Origin: an uncultured Acetatifactor sp.
Lineage (GTDB): Bacteria; Bacillota; Clostridia; Lachnospirales; Lachnospiraceae
Direction of reading: 5' to 3'
DNA length: 64,000 bases
Assembly: GCA_934402315.1 (NCBI GenBank)
Contig: CAKRTS010000008.1
Span: forward strand, 1-64,000
Below, piece by piece: positions 1-8,801 of this stretch. The translations under genes and the position numbers were made by a program. Position 1 is the stretch's first letter; each line of letters opens with the position of its first letter. The notes under the pieces were generated by a model. It worked only from the letters and a program-made list of their open reading frames with translations. It had not been told where the DNA came from and ran no database searches.

Positions 1-84
1 TGCGGAAGATGGGACTTGAACCCACACGATATTGCTATCACAAGATCCTTAGTCTTGCTCGTCTGCCAATTCCGACACTTCCGC
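1..84 (-). tRNA. tRNA-Leu, anticodon AAG
   Basis: The reverse strand folds as a class II tRNA. A seven-pair acceptor stem (GCGGAAG with CTTCCGC) is followed by discriminator A at position 1. The D-arm, a long variable arm with a GATA/TATC stem and a T-arm with GGTTCAAGTCC are present. The anticodon stem CAAGA/TCTTG closes the seven-base loop CTAAGGA, so U33 is followed by anticodon AAG, which reads CUU. G37 is typical of leucine CUN isoacceptors. The window edge cuts the sequence after the discriminator, so an encoded CCA cannot be judged. An A at wobble position 34 is unusual outside tRNA-Arg(ACG) in bacteria. Confidence 0.95.
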
Positions 85-101
85 AAACGCATCGCGCAGA
101 T

Positions 102-133
102 ATTATACTAGCACTACTTCCCACAGATGTCAA
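102..133 (-). promoter_or_regulatory. Sigma-A promoter of tRNA-Leu
   Basis: On the reverse strand a perfect -35 TTGACA (128-133) lies 17 bases before TAGTAT (105-110), which follows TGC as an extended -10. An overlapping TATAAT (102-107) gives a 20-base spacer. The tRNA begins about 18 bases downstream, so the tRNA appears to have its own promoter rather than depending on the aspartokinase operon. Confidence 0.75.
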
Positions 134-187
134 TAACATTTTTCACATTTTTTATAAATTGTATCAAAAATTATAACACTTTGTGAA

Positions 188-1507
188 TCACAGCCTCGTC
201 ACAACGAAAATGTCATAGATTGCCTTGATTGCCGTCTCGAAATCCTCGTCTGCGACACCGATAATGATATTCTGCTCCGAGGAACCCTGATCGATCATCC
301 TGACATTGACATTTGCATGTGCAAGAGCCGAGAAGATTCTTCCGGCAGTACCTCTGGTCGATTTCATTCCGCGTCCCACAACGGCGATCAGTGCAAGATC
401 CGACTCAATCTCGATGGAATCAGGGTTTGCAAGACGATGAATGCCCGCAACCACCTTCTGCTCCTTGTGCATGAACTCGTCCTGGTGGACAAATACCGTC
501 AGCGTATCGATTCCCGAGGGCACATGCTCAAAGGAAATTCCGTTCTCCTCAAACGCCTGTAAAACCTTTCTGCCGAAACCGATCTCCGAGTTCATCATAT
601 CCTTCTCTATGTTGATGGAGCAGAAGCCCTTCTTTCCGGCGATACCGGTGATGACGTACTTCGATTTCTGGCAGGTGCTGCCAACAATCCATGTGCCGTT
701 GTCCTCCGGCGCATTCGTGTTGCGGATATTGATGGGAATGCCCTGCTGGCGTACCGGGAAGATTGCATCCTCGTGCAGCACGGTCGCGCCCATGTAAGAG
801 AGCTCACGCAGCTCCTTGTAGGTAATTACTTCAATTCCTTCCGGCTTGTCAATGATTCTCGGATCAGCGATCAGGAAGCCAGACACATCCGTCCAGTTCT
901 CATAGACATCGACCTTCGCCGCCTTGGCAACGATAGAACCGGTGATGTCAGAGCCGCCTCTGGAAAAGGTCTTTACGCTTCCATCCGGCAGTGAGCCGTA
1001 GAATCCGGGCACAACAGCTGTCTCGCACTCAGCCAGCCTTGCGGAAAGGACTTCATCCGTCTTCTCCTCATCGAGACTTCCGTCCTCCCTGAAAAAGATC
1101 ACGGTAGCGGCATCAATAAAGGAGAAACCGAGGTAATTTGCCATGATAATACCGTTCAAATACTCTCCTCTGGATGCGGCGTAGTTGCTTCCGGCTCTGT
1201 CCTTAAAGTTCTTCTCGATCACCGCGAACTCCTGCTCCAGACTCAGCTGGAGGCCGAGCCCTTCAATAATCTCCTGATAACGCTTCTCGATCGCCGCAAG
1301 CTCCTTCTTATAGCTCTTTCCGTTTTCTGCCAGCGCATAGCAGCCATAGAGCATATCCGTTACCTTCGTGTCCTCCTTGAAGCGCTTTCCCGGTGCAGAG
1401 GGAATGACATATTTTCTGGACTTGTCAGCCCTGATGATCTCCCCAACCTTCTTAAACTGCTCTGCACTCGCCAGTGAACTTCCACCGAATTTGACAACCT
1501 TAGCCAT
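188..1507 (-). CDS. lysC: Aspartate kinase
   Basis: This 439-residue protein phosphorylates aspartate to aspartyl phosphate, the first step to threonine, methionine and lysine. The kinase signature KFGGSS is at residues 6-11 and the substrate/ATP segment SRGGSDITGS is at about 182-191. The last 150 residues contain the tandem ACT region expected for feedback control (VVGRGM, VRMIDQGSSEQNI). Its length fits a monofunctional aspartokinase. It is the last gene of a three-gene unit, 29 bases after homoserine dehydrogenase and behind an ACT protein, so threonine is the likely controlling end product. The symbol is by family; a thrA-like or ask name would be equally fair. Confidence 0.93.
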   Translation of the reverse strand: MAKVVKFGGSSLASAEQFKKVGEIIRADKSRKYVIPSAPGKRFKEDTKVTDMLYGCYALAENGKSYKKELAAIEKRYQEIIEGLGLQLSLEQEFAVIEKNFKDRAGSNYAASRGEYLNGIIMANYLGFSFIDAATVIFFREDGSLDEEKTDEVLSARLAECETAVVPGFYGSLPDGSVKTFSRGGSDITGSIVAKAAKVDVYENWTDVSGFLIADPRIIDKPEGIEVITYKELRELSYMGATVLHEDAIFPVRQQGIPINIRNTNAPEDNGTWIVGSTCQKSKYVITGIAGKKGFCSINIEKDMMNSEIGFGRKVLQAFEENGISFEHVPSGIDTLTVFVHQDEFMHKEQKVVAGIHRLANPDSIEIESDLALIAVVGRGMKSTRGTAGRIFSALAHANVNVRMIDQGSSEQNIIIGVADEDFETAIKAIYDIFVVTRL

Positions 1508-1536
1508 TTCCTAACTCCTCTTATCCTCTATATTTT

Positions 1537-2751
1537 CTACGCAAGCCGGATTCTGCCGAGCACGGCAGCTCCCAGCTTCTTACACTTCGCATCAAAATCC
1601 TTCTTCTTCATCTTCTCCGTGAAGAAACCGAAATCCTCCGTCCTTCCGGGTGCGATAAAGCTTCCTCCGCCCGTGAACGCCTGCTCAACCTCCTTGCGGG
1701 CATCCGCCTTCGCGCGGATGAAGAATCTGCTCTCCGCCTCCTCCACATCGGCGACCGCAGCCTCCTCCCTGTCCCAGAGACAGACAATGCTGCAACGTCC
1801 GATATGTCTCGCGCAGTCAACAACATCCGATACCACCGCGCTGGCTGTGGGAAGCTTTCCTGCGCCGCGCCCGTAGAACATTACATCTCCGAGCATATTT
1901 CCTGTGATGAACACACCGTTATACACATCATTTACGACCGCCAGCGGATGCTCGCCGGACAGCATTGCCGGTGCGACAAATGCGAGCACGCTGCCGTCCT
2001 CCATCGCCTCACTCGTGGCGATCAGCTTGATCGTCATTCCCGCAGCCTTGGCATATTCAAAGTCAGCCGTCGTGATTCCGGTGATGCCCTCTGTGTAAAT
2101 CTTGTCGGAATCTACATTTTTCCCCATCATGAGGGATGACAGAATCGCAATCTTACGGCAGGCGTCATAGCCCTCCACATCTGCCTCCGGGTTGCGCTCC
2201 GCATAGCCGAGCTCCTGCGCCTTCTTCAGCGTCTCCGCATAGTCAGCGCCTTCCTTTTCCATCTTTGTCAAAATATAGTTTGTCGTTCCGTTCAGGATCG
2301 CCGTGATCTTCTCGATCTTCTCTGCCGTAAGCGCCTTGTTGATCGGACGGATGACAGGAATTCCTCCGCCGACGCTCGCCTCGAACATATAGCTGCAATT
2401 ATGATCCCTTGCGATCTGGAGAAGCTCTGCGCCGTGCTTTGCGACCAGCTCCTTGTTGGAGGTACAAACGCTCTTTCCCGCCTCCAGACACTGCTTTGTG
2501 AACTGGTAAGCCGCTCCGACGCCTCCCATCACCTCACACACGATGCTGACCTCAGGATCATTGAGAATCAAATTAAAATCATGCACCACCAGACTCTCGT
2601 AAGTATCCCCGGGAAAATCGCGCAGATCAAGAATGTACTTGACATGCATTTCCTCTCCGGCCTTGGCACTCACCTCCGCGTTGTTGCTCTCGATTACTTC
2701 CACAACACCGCTTCCCACTGTACCGTATCCCAGAACCGCAACTTTAATCAT
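1537..2751 (-). CDS. hom: Homoserine dehydrogenase
   Basis: This 404-residue enzyme reduces aspartate semialdehyde to homoserine with NAD(P)H. The Rossmann motif GYGTVGSG is at residues 8-15. The substrate-domain signatures GGGIP (about 128-132), NGTTNYI (about 154-160) and DVEGYDA (about 191-197, followed by the catalytic-lysine region) are present. About 80 residues after the catalytic domain form a short regulatory tail. It lies between the ACT protein (12 bases upstream) and aspartokinase, so two enzymes of the threonine branch are co-transcribed. Confidence 0.95.
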   Translation of the reverse strand: MIKVAVLGYGTVGSGVVEVIESNNAEVSAKAGEEMHVKYILDLRDFPGDTYESLVVHDFNLILNDPEVSIVCEVMGGVGAAYQFTKQCLEAGKSVCTSNKELVAKHGAELLQIARDHNCSYMFEASVGGGIPVIRPINKALTAEKIEKITAILNGTTNYILTKMEKEGADYAETLKKAQELGYAERNPEADVEGYDACRKIAILSSLMMGKNVDSDKIYTEGITGITTADFEYAKAAGMTIKLIATSEAMEDGSVLAFVAPAMLSGEHPLAVVNDVYNGVFITGNMLGDVMFYGRGAGKLPTASAVVSDVVDCARHIGRCSIVCLWDREEAAVADVEEAESRFFIRAKADARKEVEQAFTGGGSFIAPGRTEDFGFFTEKMKKKDFDAKCKKLGAAVLGRIRLA

Positions 2752-2763
2752 AATCCGCCTCCT

Positions 2764-3207
2764 CTATTCTCTCGCCAGTATTTTGACGTGATGTACACCC
2801 TTCTGGGCTTCCATCCGCTCCAGCATTTTTGATATATCCTTTGTGCTCTGCAGCACCTGTACACTCAGACTTAAGGATGCAACCCCGTTGATCGGAATAC
2901 TCTGATGAATCGTCAGAATATTTGCTCCGTATTCCGCTATGATTTTCAGGACATCCGACAACAGTCCCGGCTCATCATCCATCTGAAAGGTCAGCGTGAT
3001 CGTCGTCCCCTGGGAATTGTCATGGAACTGAAAGATGTCATCCTTATACTTATAAAAAGAACTGCGGCTGATGCCGACAGCATCAACCGCTTCCTGAATG
3101 GTCGGAACCTTCTCCGACTCCAAAAGCCTCTTTGCTTCGACAACCCGCAGCAACACATCCGGCACCGCTTTCTGCGTCACCACATAATACTTTGCTGCTT
3201 CGCTCAT
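2764..3207 (-). CDS. PheB-type ACT domain protein (UPF0735)
   Basis: This is a 147-residue protein in the family named after Bacillus PheB. An N-terminal helical segment contains the helix-turn-helix-like stretch AVDAVGISRSSFYKYKD. An ACT domain (TITLTFQMDDEPGLLSDVL onward) follows and probably binds an amino acid. I chose the ATG at 3207 because GGGAG lies eight bases upstream; the reading frame stays open ten more codons upstream without a better site. As first gene of the unit with hom and aspartokinase it is a candidate sensor or regulator of that pathway, but its biochemical role is not known from sequence. Confidence 0.88.
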   Translation of the reverse strand: MSEAAKYYVVTQKAVPDVLLRVVEAKRLLESEKVPTIQEAVDAVGISRSSFYKYKDDIFQFHDNSQGTTITLTFQMDDEPGLLSDVLKIIAEYGANILTIHQSIPINGVASLSLSVQVLQSTKDISKMLERMEAQKGVHHVKILARE

Positions 3208-3264
3208 ATACGTTTCTCCCGCAAACGTTCCCGTCACGCGGACACTTGTTTGCCAACGAAAGAT

Positions 3265-3293
3265 ATTCTAGCATATGTGCATAGAAAGCACAA
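3265..3293 (-). promoter_or_regulatory. Promoter of ACT-hom-aspartokinase operon
   Basis: Reverse-strand TTGTGC (3288-3293), a 17-base spacer and TGC-TAGAAT (3265-3270, extended -10). Transcription would start about 50 bases before the ACT gene. The short leader leaves no room for a T-box. Confidence 0.65.
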
Positions 3294-3332
3294 GGCTTTT
3301 TTGTTTATTTTTTTGATACTCTTTTTCACATC

Positions 3333-4376
3333 TCAGAAAATAAGTTTATTTTTACCCGTCTGTTTTCCGAGGTAAAGCTTCTTATCTGCGACATTGATCC
3401 ACTCGTCGATGGACTGTGCCTGCATATGGACAGCCACGCCGATCGTTATCGTAATATTGATTTTCTGGCCTTCATAATCGAAGTCATAGTCCTCCACCGC
3501 AGCGCGGATGCGCTCAAGAATAGAGCAGACCGATTCGGAGCTTCCTGTCAGGCATTCCTCCGCCTGTCCGACTAGTATGAACTCCTCGCCGCCCCAGCGG
3601 CACGCCGTCAGCTTTCCGCAGTTGCCCATGATGAGATCAGCTACGCCCTTCAATACATAGTCGCCGCCGTTGTGTCCATAGGTATCATTGATCCCCTTGA
3701 AATCATCGATGTCTATAATTGCCAGCCAGTAATTCGACAGGTCTTCCTGCCCGTAAAGCATCTGCAAATGTTCTATTAAATAGTTCCTGTTCACCAGTCC
3801 CGTCAGCCTGTCGTAATTCGCCTGCCGCTCCAGCTCGCCCTGATAAAAGAGCGCTCTGTCAATTAACAGCCAGAACAGCACCGCAATAAACGTAAAGGTG
3901 ATCGTGGCATTGATTACAAGAACGACCGTGGCAACCGCGCCCTCAAGCATATAGACCGGCTCATGGAGACGCGAAACGATCAGGCAGCCGAACAGCGAAA
4001 CGGCACAGATCACACTGAGGCAGATCGTGTTTACCCTTCTCAGCTTCGCCCTTGAGACAAAGTAATCCGCATAGAATACCATTCCCATACAGCCGTAGAA
4101 ATAGAGCCAGAACCCGCTGTCCCAGCCGACACACACCACCGCCAGCACCATATGGACAATGATCTCCATCGTAGTCGAGATAATGTAAACCCTTGACCTG
4201 TCGTTTTTGATCGCCACATACAAAACAATATAAGTTGCCACGCTGAAGATGTTCACTGCCGCCATAAGTGTGATATTCGTCAGTACAAAAAACAGCAACA
4301 GCAGTATATGTGTCATCAAAAGCAGCGTATCCACCAGATACATCGGTCTTCTAAGCTGTTCTCTATTTTTATCCAT
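3333..4376 (-). CDS. Membrane diguanylate cyclase (GGDEF)
   Basis: This 347-residue protein is predicted to make cyclic di-GMP from two GTP. Residues 1 to about 175 hold roughly six hydrophobic membrane segments and no recognisable sensory family. The C-terminal GGDEF domain has DRLTGLVNR, IDIDDFKGINDTYGH and the active-site signature RWGGEEF. The inhibitory I-site (RxxD five residues before GGEEF) is missing; the equivalent positions read GKLT. Feedback inhibition by product is therefore not expected through this site. GGAGG lies upstream of the ATG with a rather long 12-base gap. It is separate from glyA and the threonine operon. Confidence 0.9.
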   Translation of the reverse strand: MDKNREQLRRPMYLVDTLLLMTHILLLLFFVLTNITLMAAVNIFSVATYIVLYVAIKNDRSRVYIISTTMEIIVHMVLAVVCVGWDSGFWLYFYGCMGMVFYADYFVSRAKLRRVNTICLSVICAVSLFGCLIVSRLHEPVYMLEGAVATVVLVINATITFTFIAVLFWLLIDRALFYQGELERQANYDRLTGLVNRNYLIEHLQMLYGQEDLSNYWLAIIDIDDFKGINDTYGHNGGDYVLKGVADLIMGNCGKLTACRWGGEEFILVGQAEECLTGSSESVCSILERIRAAVEDYDFDYEGQKINITITIGVAVHMQAQSIDEWINVADKKLYLGKQTGKNKLIF

Positions 4377-4506
4377 CCTGATGTCATTCCTCCGTTGTCA
4401 TGCGATGTCTGATATATCTTATGCGAAAATCTAGGACTATTGTACCATGTTTTTGGCTGATAAACAACCAAAACATGCCCCGACCACAAAAGATAGTGCA
4501 GACACA

Positions 4507-4550
4507 AAGCTTCGGCTGTATACATAACCCTATGCATACAGCCGAAGCTT
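4507..4550 (-). terminator. Hairpin terminator after glyA
   Basis: A 19-base arm at 4507-4525 pairs with 4532-4550, with one mismatch and a six-base loop. It lies a few bases after the glyA stop. On the reverse strand it is followed by TTTGTGT, a weak T tract. Confidence 0.7.
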
Positions 4551-4557
4551 AAATTCT

Positions 4558-5796
4558 TTAAATCAGGGGATACTTATCCGTCAGTTCCTGCACAATCGCG
4601 CGCGCCTCGGGAATTTTCTCCTCGCCGCCCTTGATGACAAGAGCGATCGCCTCCGCGATCTTATCCATATCTCCGGTATTCATGCCTCTTGAAGTCACTG
4701 CCGGAGTTCCGAGACGGACACCGCTTGTGACAAACGGCGACTGCGGATCATTCGGGATCGTGTTCTTATTACAGGTAATGTGCGCCGCATCCAGCAGCTT
4801 CTCGACTGCCTTGCCGGTCAGTCCGAAATTCGTCAGGTCAACCAGCATCAGATGATTGTCGGTTCCTCCCGAAACGATCTTGATGCCTCTGTCCATCAGC
4901 CCCTTGCAGAGAGCCTGCGCGTTATCGATAATTCCCTTCTGGTAAACCTTGAAATCATCGCTGAGCGCCTCCTTGAAGCAGACTGCCTTCGCCGCGATGA
5001 CATGCATCAGCGGGCCGCCCTGAATGCCGGGGAAAATTGCCTTATTGAAATTGTACTTTTCATTTACCGCGTTGCTGGAGAGAATCATACCTCCGCGGGG
5101 GCCGCGCAGCGTCTTGTGGGTCGTTGTGGTCGTGACATCCGCATAGGGAATAGGGCTCGGATGAAGACCTGCTGCCACAAGTCCCGCAATGTGCGCCATG
5201 TCAACCATCAGAACAGCGCCCACCTCATCCGCCACCTCACGGAACTTCTTGAAATCTATCGTCCGGGCATACGCCGATGCACCGGCAATAATCAGCTTCG
5301 GCTTTGACTCCAATGCAAGCTCACGCATCCTGTCATAATCCAGAAAGCCCTCGTCGTTGACGCCGTAAGGGACAATGTGGAAATATTTTCCGGACATGTT
5401 TGCCGGGCTGCCATGTGTCAGGTGTCCGCCGTGATCCAGATTCATACCCATAATGGTATCTCCCGGCTTGCAGACCGCGAACTGTACCGCCATGTTAGCC
5501 TGCGCGCCCGAATGAGGCTGGACATTCGCATATTCGCAGCCGAAAAGCTCCTTCGCCCTCTCGATCGCAAGGTTTTCGACCACATCCACACACTCACAGC
5601 CGCCATAGTATCTCTTGCCGGGATAGCCTTCGGCATACTTGTTCGTCAGAGGGCTTCCCATCGCCGCCATGACAGCCTTGCTCACCCAGTTTTCGGAAGC
5701 GATCAGCTCGATATGGCTGTTCTGCCGCTCCTGCTCATCCACAATCGCCTGTGCAATTTCAGGATCTGTTGCCCGTACATCATCCAAAGAATACAT
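4558..5796 (-). CDS. glyA: Serine hydroxymethyltransferase
   Basis: This 412-residue PLP enzyme interconverts serine plus tetrahydrofolate with glycine plus methylene-tetrahydrofolate. It carries IELIASENW near the N-terminus, [15 protein letters not shown], and the PLP-lysine signature [16 protein letters not shown] start at MYSLDDVRA (5796) because GGGAGG precedes it at good spacing; a longer open frame to 5859 lacks a ribosome site and family similarity. It is a single-gene unit with its own promoter, divergent from the lipid kinase gene, and ends in a strong hairpin. Confidence 0.97.
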   Translation of the reverse strand: MYSLDDVRATDPEIAQAIVDEQERQNSHIELIASENWVSKAVMAAMGSPLTNKYAEGYPGKRYYGGCECVDVVENLAIERAKELFGCEYANVQPHSGAQANMAVQFAVCKPGDTIMGMNLDHGGHLTHGSPANMSGKYFHIVPYGVNDEGFLDYDRMRELALESKPKLIIAGASAYARTIDFKKFREVADEVGAVLMVDMAHIAGLVAAGLHPSPIPYADVTTTTTHKTLRGPRGGMILSSNAVNEKYNFNKAIFPGIQGGPLMHVIAAKAVCFKEALSDDFKVYQKGIIDNAQALCKGLMDRGIKIVSGGTDNHLMLVDLTNFGLTGKAVEKLLDAAHITCNKNTIPNDPQSPFVTSGVRLGTPAVTSRGMNTGDMDKIAEAIALVIKGGEEKIPEARAIVQELTDKYPLI

Positions 5797-5845
5797 TTCC
5801 AATCCTCCCTTTTCACACTGTACTGTATTAAAATATATCCGTTTG

Positions 5846-5874
5846 ATTATAGCATACAAAATGCCGCTTGAAAA
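5846..5874 (-). promoter_or_regulatory. glyA promoter
   Basis: Reverse-strand TGC-TATAAT (5846-5851) is an extended consensus -10. A weak TTTTCA -35 (5869-5874) lies 17 bases before it. Confidence 0.65.
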
Positions 5875-5894
5875 TAAAAATTATCATGATTTTA

Positions 5895-5923
5895 TTTACG
5901 GATTTTAAAACTGTTGCTACAAT
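5895..5923 (+). promoter_or_regulatory. Promoter of lipid kinase gene
   Basis: TTTACG (5895-5900), 17 bases, then TGC-TACAAT (5918-5923). It lies about 37 bases before the start codon and is divergent from the glyA promoter. Confidence 0.6.
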
Positions 5924-5960
5924 AGAAGTATCTATTCAGACGAAAGAGAAGGTATTTTTC

Positions 5961-6890
5961 ATGTATCATATCATTATTAATCCGGCATCACGCTCCGGTA
6001 AGGGTCTTAAAATATGGAAGAGCCAGATTGAACCGGCTCTTCTCAGGGGTAATGTGCCATACCGCCCCTATTTCTCCGAACGCGCCGGCGATGTTGCAAG
6101 ACTCGCGGCTGAAATCACGGCCCATGCCTCGGAGACACCGGTTCTGCTTATTATCTTGGGCGGGGACGGAACCGTGAATGAGGCGCTGCACGGCATCAGT
6201 GACACATCGAAGCTGACACTCGGCTATATTCCGACCGGCTCCAGCAATGATCTTGCGAGAGACCTGAAAATTCCGACAGACCCGACTGCCGCACTGGATC
6301 TGATCCTGCATTCCGGCAAGGCTGCCCCCATGGATCTCGGCACAGTTACCTACGCAGACGGTCAGAAACGGCGTTTTGCCGTCAGCTGCGGTGTCGGCTA
6401 TGATGCCGCTGTATGCGAGGAGGCGCTGCATTCCGGCATCAAAAAGGTATTGAACCGGATCGGACTCGGCAAGCTTACCTACCTCGGCATTGCGCTGAAA
6501 CAGCTCATTGCCGCCAAAGAGATTTCCGGGAAATTGTTCCTCGACGATAATCCCCCTATTGAAATCGGCAACATGCTTTTCACCGCCTGCATGATTCACC
6601 GCTACGAGGGCGGCGGCTTCATGTTCTGCCCCAACGCCGATGCCACGGACGGCATTCTGGATCTCTGTGCCGTGGGCGACATCTCAAAGCCCGGAATCCT
6701 GCGCGCCCTTCCGACAGCCTTCAAGGGTAAGCATTACCGCTTCAGGGGCATCACCCCCTACCGCGCGAAAAAGGTGACCATCGAGCTGTCCGCTCCGCTC
6801 TGGCTGCACACCGACGGCGAGGTGACAAGAACCGCTGACCGCTTCACTGTAACATGCGAACAGGCGGCGCTCCGCATCATCCGTCCATGA
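5961..6890 (+). CDS. Diacylglycerol kinase family lipid kinase
   Basis: This 309-residue protein is of the DagK/YegS type. It opens with IINPASRSGKG, the N-terminal family motif, and has the nucleotide-binding signature GGDGTVNEAL followed by GYIPTGSSNDLARDL. The C-terminal half shows the typical beta-sandwich segment, HTDGEV near the end included. The likely reaction is ATP-dependent phosphorylation of diacylglycerol or a related lipid at the membrane face. The start at 5961 is supported by AGAAGG just upstream; the open frame extends 31 codons further with no ribosome site. A PAP2-type phosphatase gene follows 121 bases later on the same strand, so lipid phosphate metabolism may be shared. 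Confidence 0.9.
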   Translation: MYHIIINPASRSGKGLKIWKSQIEPALLRGNVPYRPYFSERAGDVARLAAEITAHASETPVLLIILGGDGTVNEALHGISDTSKLTLGYIPTGSSNDLARDLKIPTDPTAALDLILHSGKAAPMDLGTVTYADGQKRRFAVSCGVGYDAAVCEEALHSGIKKVLNRIGLGKLTYLGIALKQLIAAKEISGKLFLDDNPPIEIGNMLFTACMIHRYEGGGFMFCPNADATDGILDLCAVGDISKPGILRALPTAFKGKHYRFRGITPYRAKKVTIELSAPLWLHTDGEVTRTADRFTVTCEQAALRIIRP

Positions 6891-6941
6891 CCCCAAACCT
6901 AAAGGTTTTCTTAAGAATTGCATAAAAAGCCAAAAAAGGCA

Positions 6942-6969
6942 TTGCAATTTCATTTTTTAACGCTATACT
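6942..6969 (+). promoter_or_regulatory. Promoter of PAP2 gene
   Basis: TTGCAA (6942-6947), a 16-base spacer and TATACT (6964-6969), with GGGAGAG further downstream before the ATG at 7012. Confidence 0.65.
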
Positions 6970-7011
6970 AAGGTTGTTAAAAAGAAAGAACCAAGGGAGA
7001 GATGAGTTACA

Positions 7012-7704
7012 ATGTCTGAACGAATGAAAAATTTTTATCATAAATATAAACACGCCATACCGGTTCTGCTGTATATGGTTGTCTATCTGGTATGGTTTGC
7101 ATGGCTGGAAAAGACGAATGTAAAGAATTATCAGGTCATCCACGTCAGTCTGGACGACTACATACCCTTCTGCGAGGTGTTCGTAGTTCCCTATCTGCTG
7201 TGGTTCGCCTATGTGTCCGGCGTGGTCGTCTATCTGTTTTTTAAGAACAAGCAGGATTATTACAAGGCATGTACCTTCCTTTGCACCGGCATGACCGTTT
7301 TCCTTCTTGTCTCTACGCTCTGGCCGAACGGACATCACTTACGTCTCGCCACCATGCCGCGTGACAACTGCTTCACCTATCTCGTCTCCCTTCTCTGGAA
7401 GACAGATACGCCGACGAACCTCTGGCCGAGCATCCATGTCTTCAACTCCATGGGTGCGCATTTCGCTGTTATGCGCAGTCAGGATATTGCTTCTATGAAG
7501 CATGGGAAAATGATTCGGATCGCATCCGGCATCCTTGCCGTATCCATCATTCTCTCCACGATGCTCATCAAGCAGCATTCCGTATTCGACGTTGCGACCG
7601 GCATCCTCATGGGAACCATCATGTATGCCCTTGTGTACCACAAGGAATGGCTTGTGATCGGCAGGCCTGCCAACCGGCATAAGAGAACGCCGCAGGCAGA
7701 TTAA
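7012..7704 (+). CDS. PAP2-family membrane phosphatase
   Basis: This 230-residue integral membrane protein has about six hydrophobic segments. Two of the PAP2 superfamily signatures are visible: PSIHVF (the PSxH motif) and KQHSVFDVATG, which supplies the HxxxD part of the last motif. Such proteins remove phosphate from lipid phosphates or polyprenyl pyrophosphates at the outer membrane face. It has its own promoter and a terminator, so it is monocistronic. The substrate cannot be read from sequence; an inositol phosphoceramide synthase-like role is a formal alternative because the topology is similar. Confidence 0.8.
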   Translation: MSERMKNFYHKYKHAIPVLLYMVVYLVWFAWLEKTNVKNYQVIHVSLDDYIPFCEVFVVPYLLWFAYVSGVVVYLFFKNKQDYYKACTFLCTGMTVFLLVSTLWPNGHHLRLATMPRDNCFTYLVSLLWKTDTPTNLWPSIHVFNSMGAHFAVMRSQDIASMKHGKMIRIASGILAVSIILSTMLIKQHSVFDVATGILMGTIMYALVYHKEWLVIGRPANRHKRTPQAD

Positions 7705-7720
7705 TCGTAATCTGAACATT

Positions 7721-7754
7721 AAAACAGGGAGCAGCTCTTTGCCCCCTGTTTTTT
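7721..7754. terminator. Bidirectional terminator between convergent genes
   Basis: AAAACAGGG (7721-7729) pairs with CCCTGTTTT (7744-7752). T runs on both strands flank the stem, so it can serve the PAP2 gene and the convergent glycosyltransferase gene. Confidence 0.8.
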
Positions 7755-7772
7755 ACTGTCCCTATCTGTTCA

Positions 7773-8801
7773 TCAGTTAAACTTGAATATCTTCTGTGCA
7801 ATCTTATAGCCTTCCACGGAAATCATGCGGCCTCCCCTGCCGGGAAGATTCATTGCCTCTCCCATCAGACCCATGCGCAGCCATCGATAAATCTTCTTAT
7901 CCTTCTGCTTGATATACTCCCAGAGCTCCGCCTTCTTTTCCAGATTTTCCTCTGTACCGGAGCGTATCATCAGAATGGAGGAAACCGTTGTAATAATCTC
8001 CAGATAATTCTTCATGTACTGATACAATCTGCGGTTCTTCGCAATCTCTGTTCTTCTCTCGGAGAGATAGTCCACCATGATTTTATTGACCCTGATCTGC
8101 TGGTCAATGCGTGAAATCATGATCTCCTCATTGACGGACTGATCTGTCCTGCCTATATAATACCGGTAGAAATTGACATCCAGATAATAAATGTTCTTTA
8201 CAAACGGCAGCGGCTCGAACACATAGAGATTATCCACATAGAAGGTATGCTCCGGCAGTCTGAGCCCGCATTCCCTGAGCAGCTTTGTCCGGAAGATCAC
8301 GGAGTGCATCAGGATATAATGTCCCTTCTTAAAATGCTTGCACTCGCTCCATGTAAACATAGTGTTCAAGGGGAGCGTTCCGCGGTACTGAATGACCTTT
8401 TTCTTTTTCTCGCCCTCCTTCTCATAGACATAATTGCATACAAGCATGTCCAGTGCACTGGGCCCACCCGTAAGATTTTTCAGTGTTTCCAGCACGCGGA
8501 GATAGGCATCCTTCTTTACCCAGTCGTCGCTGTCCACAACCTTGAAGTAAAGCCCGCTGGCGTTATCGATCCCGGCGTTGACAGCAGAACCGTGCCCTCC
8601 GTTCGCCTTGTGAACCGCCTTGACGATGCCCGGATACTTTGCCTCGTACTCGTCCGCAATCTCCGCAGTCCTGTCCCGTGTAGATCCGTCATCCACAATA
8701 ATGATCTCGACATCGTCCCCTCCCACAAGAAGGGAGTCGATGCACTTGCTCATATATGCCTCTGAGTTATAACACGGCACCGCTATTGACAATAGTTTCA
8801 T
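7773..8801 (-). CDS. Family 2 glycosyltransferase
   Basis: This 342-residue protein has an N-terminal GT-A fold. SIAVPCYNSEAYM opens the domain, DDGSTRDRT marks the nucleotide-sugar site and DSDDW is the metal-binding motif. No membrane anchor is obvious. The ATG at 8801 has AGGAGG five to ten bases upstream and overlaps the mutY stop as ATGA, which implies translational coupling. The in-frame extension to 8921 lies entirely inside mutY. The acceptor is unknown; a cell-surface polysaccharide or teichoic acid is usual for the family. Confidence 0.88.
   Translation of the reverse strand: MKLLSIAVPCYNSEAYMSKCIDSLLVGGDDVEIIIVDDGSTRDRTAEIADEYEAKYPGIVKAVHKANGGHGSAVNAGIDNASGLYFKVVDSDDWVKKDAYLRVLETLKNLTGGPSALDMLVCNYVYEKEGEKKKKVIQYRGTLPLNTMFTWSECKHFKKGHYILMHSVIFRTKLLRECGLRLPEHTFYVDNLYVFEPLPFVKNIYYLDVNFYRYYIGRTDQSVNEEIMISRIDQQIRVNKIMVDYLSERRTEIAKNRRLYQYMKNYLEIITTVSSILMIRSGTEENLEKKAELWEYIKQKDKKIYRWLRMGLMGEAMNLPGRGGRMISVEGYKIAQKIFKFN

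Noticed and set aside
187..188. T-box or riboswitch leaders ahead of hom, ilvE or glyA operons
   Set aside because: The distances from promoters to start codons are about 50-90 bases and no specifier-hairpin or known aptamer pattern is visible. The coordinates are a placeholder because this concerns several leaders.
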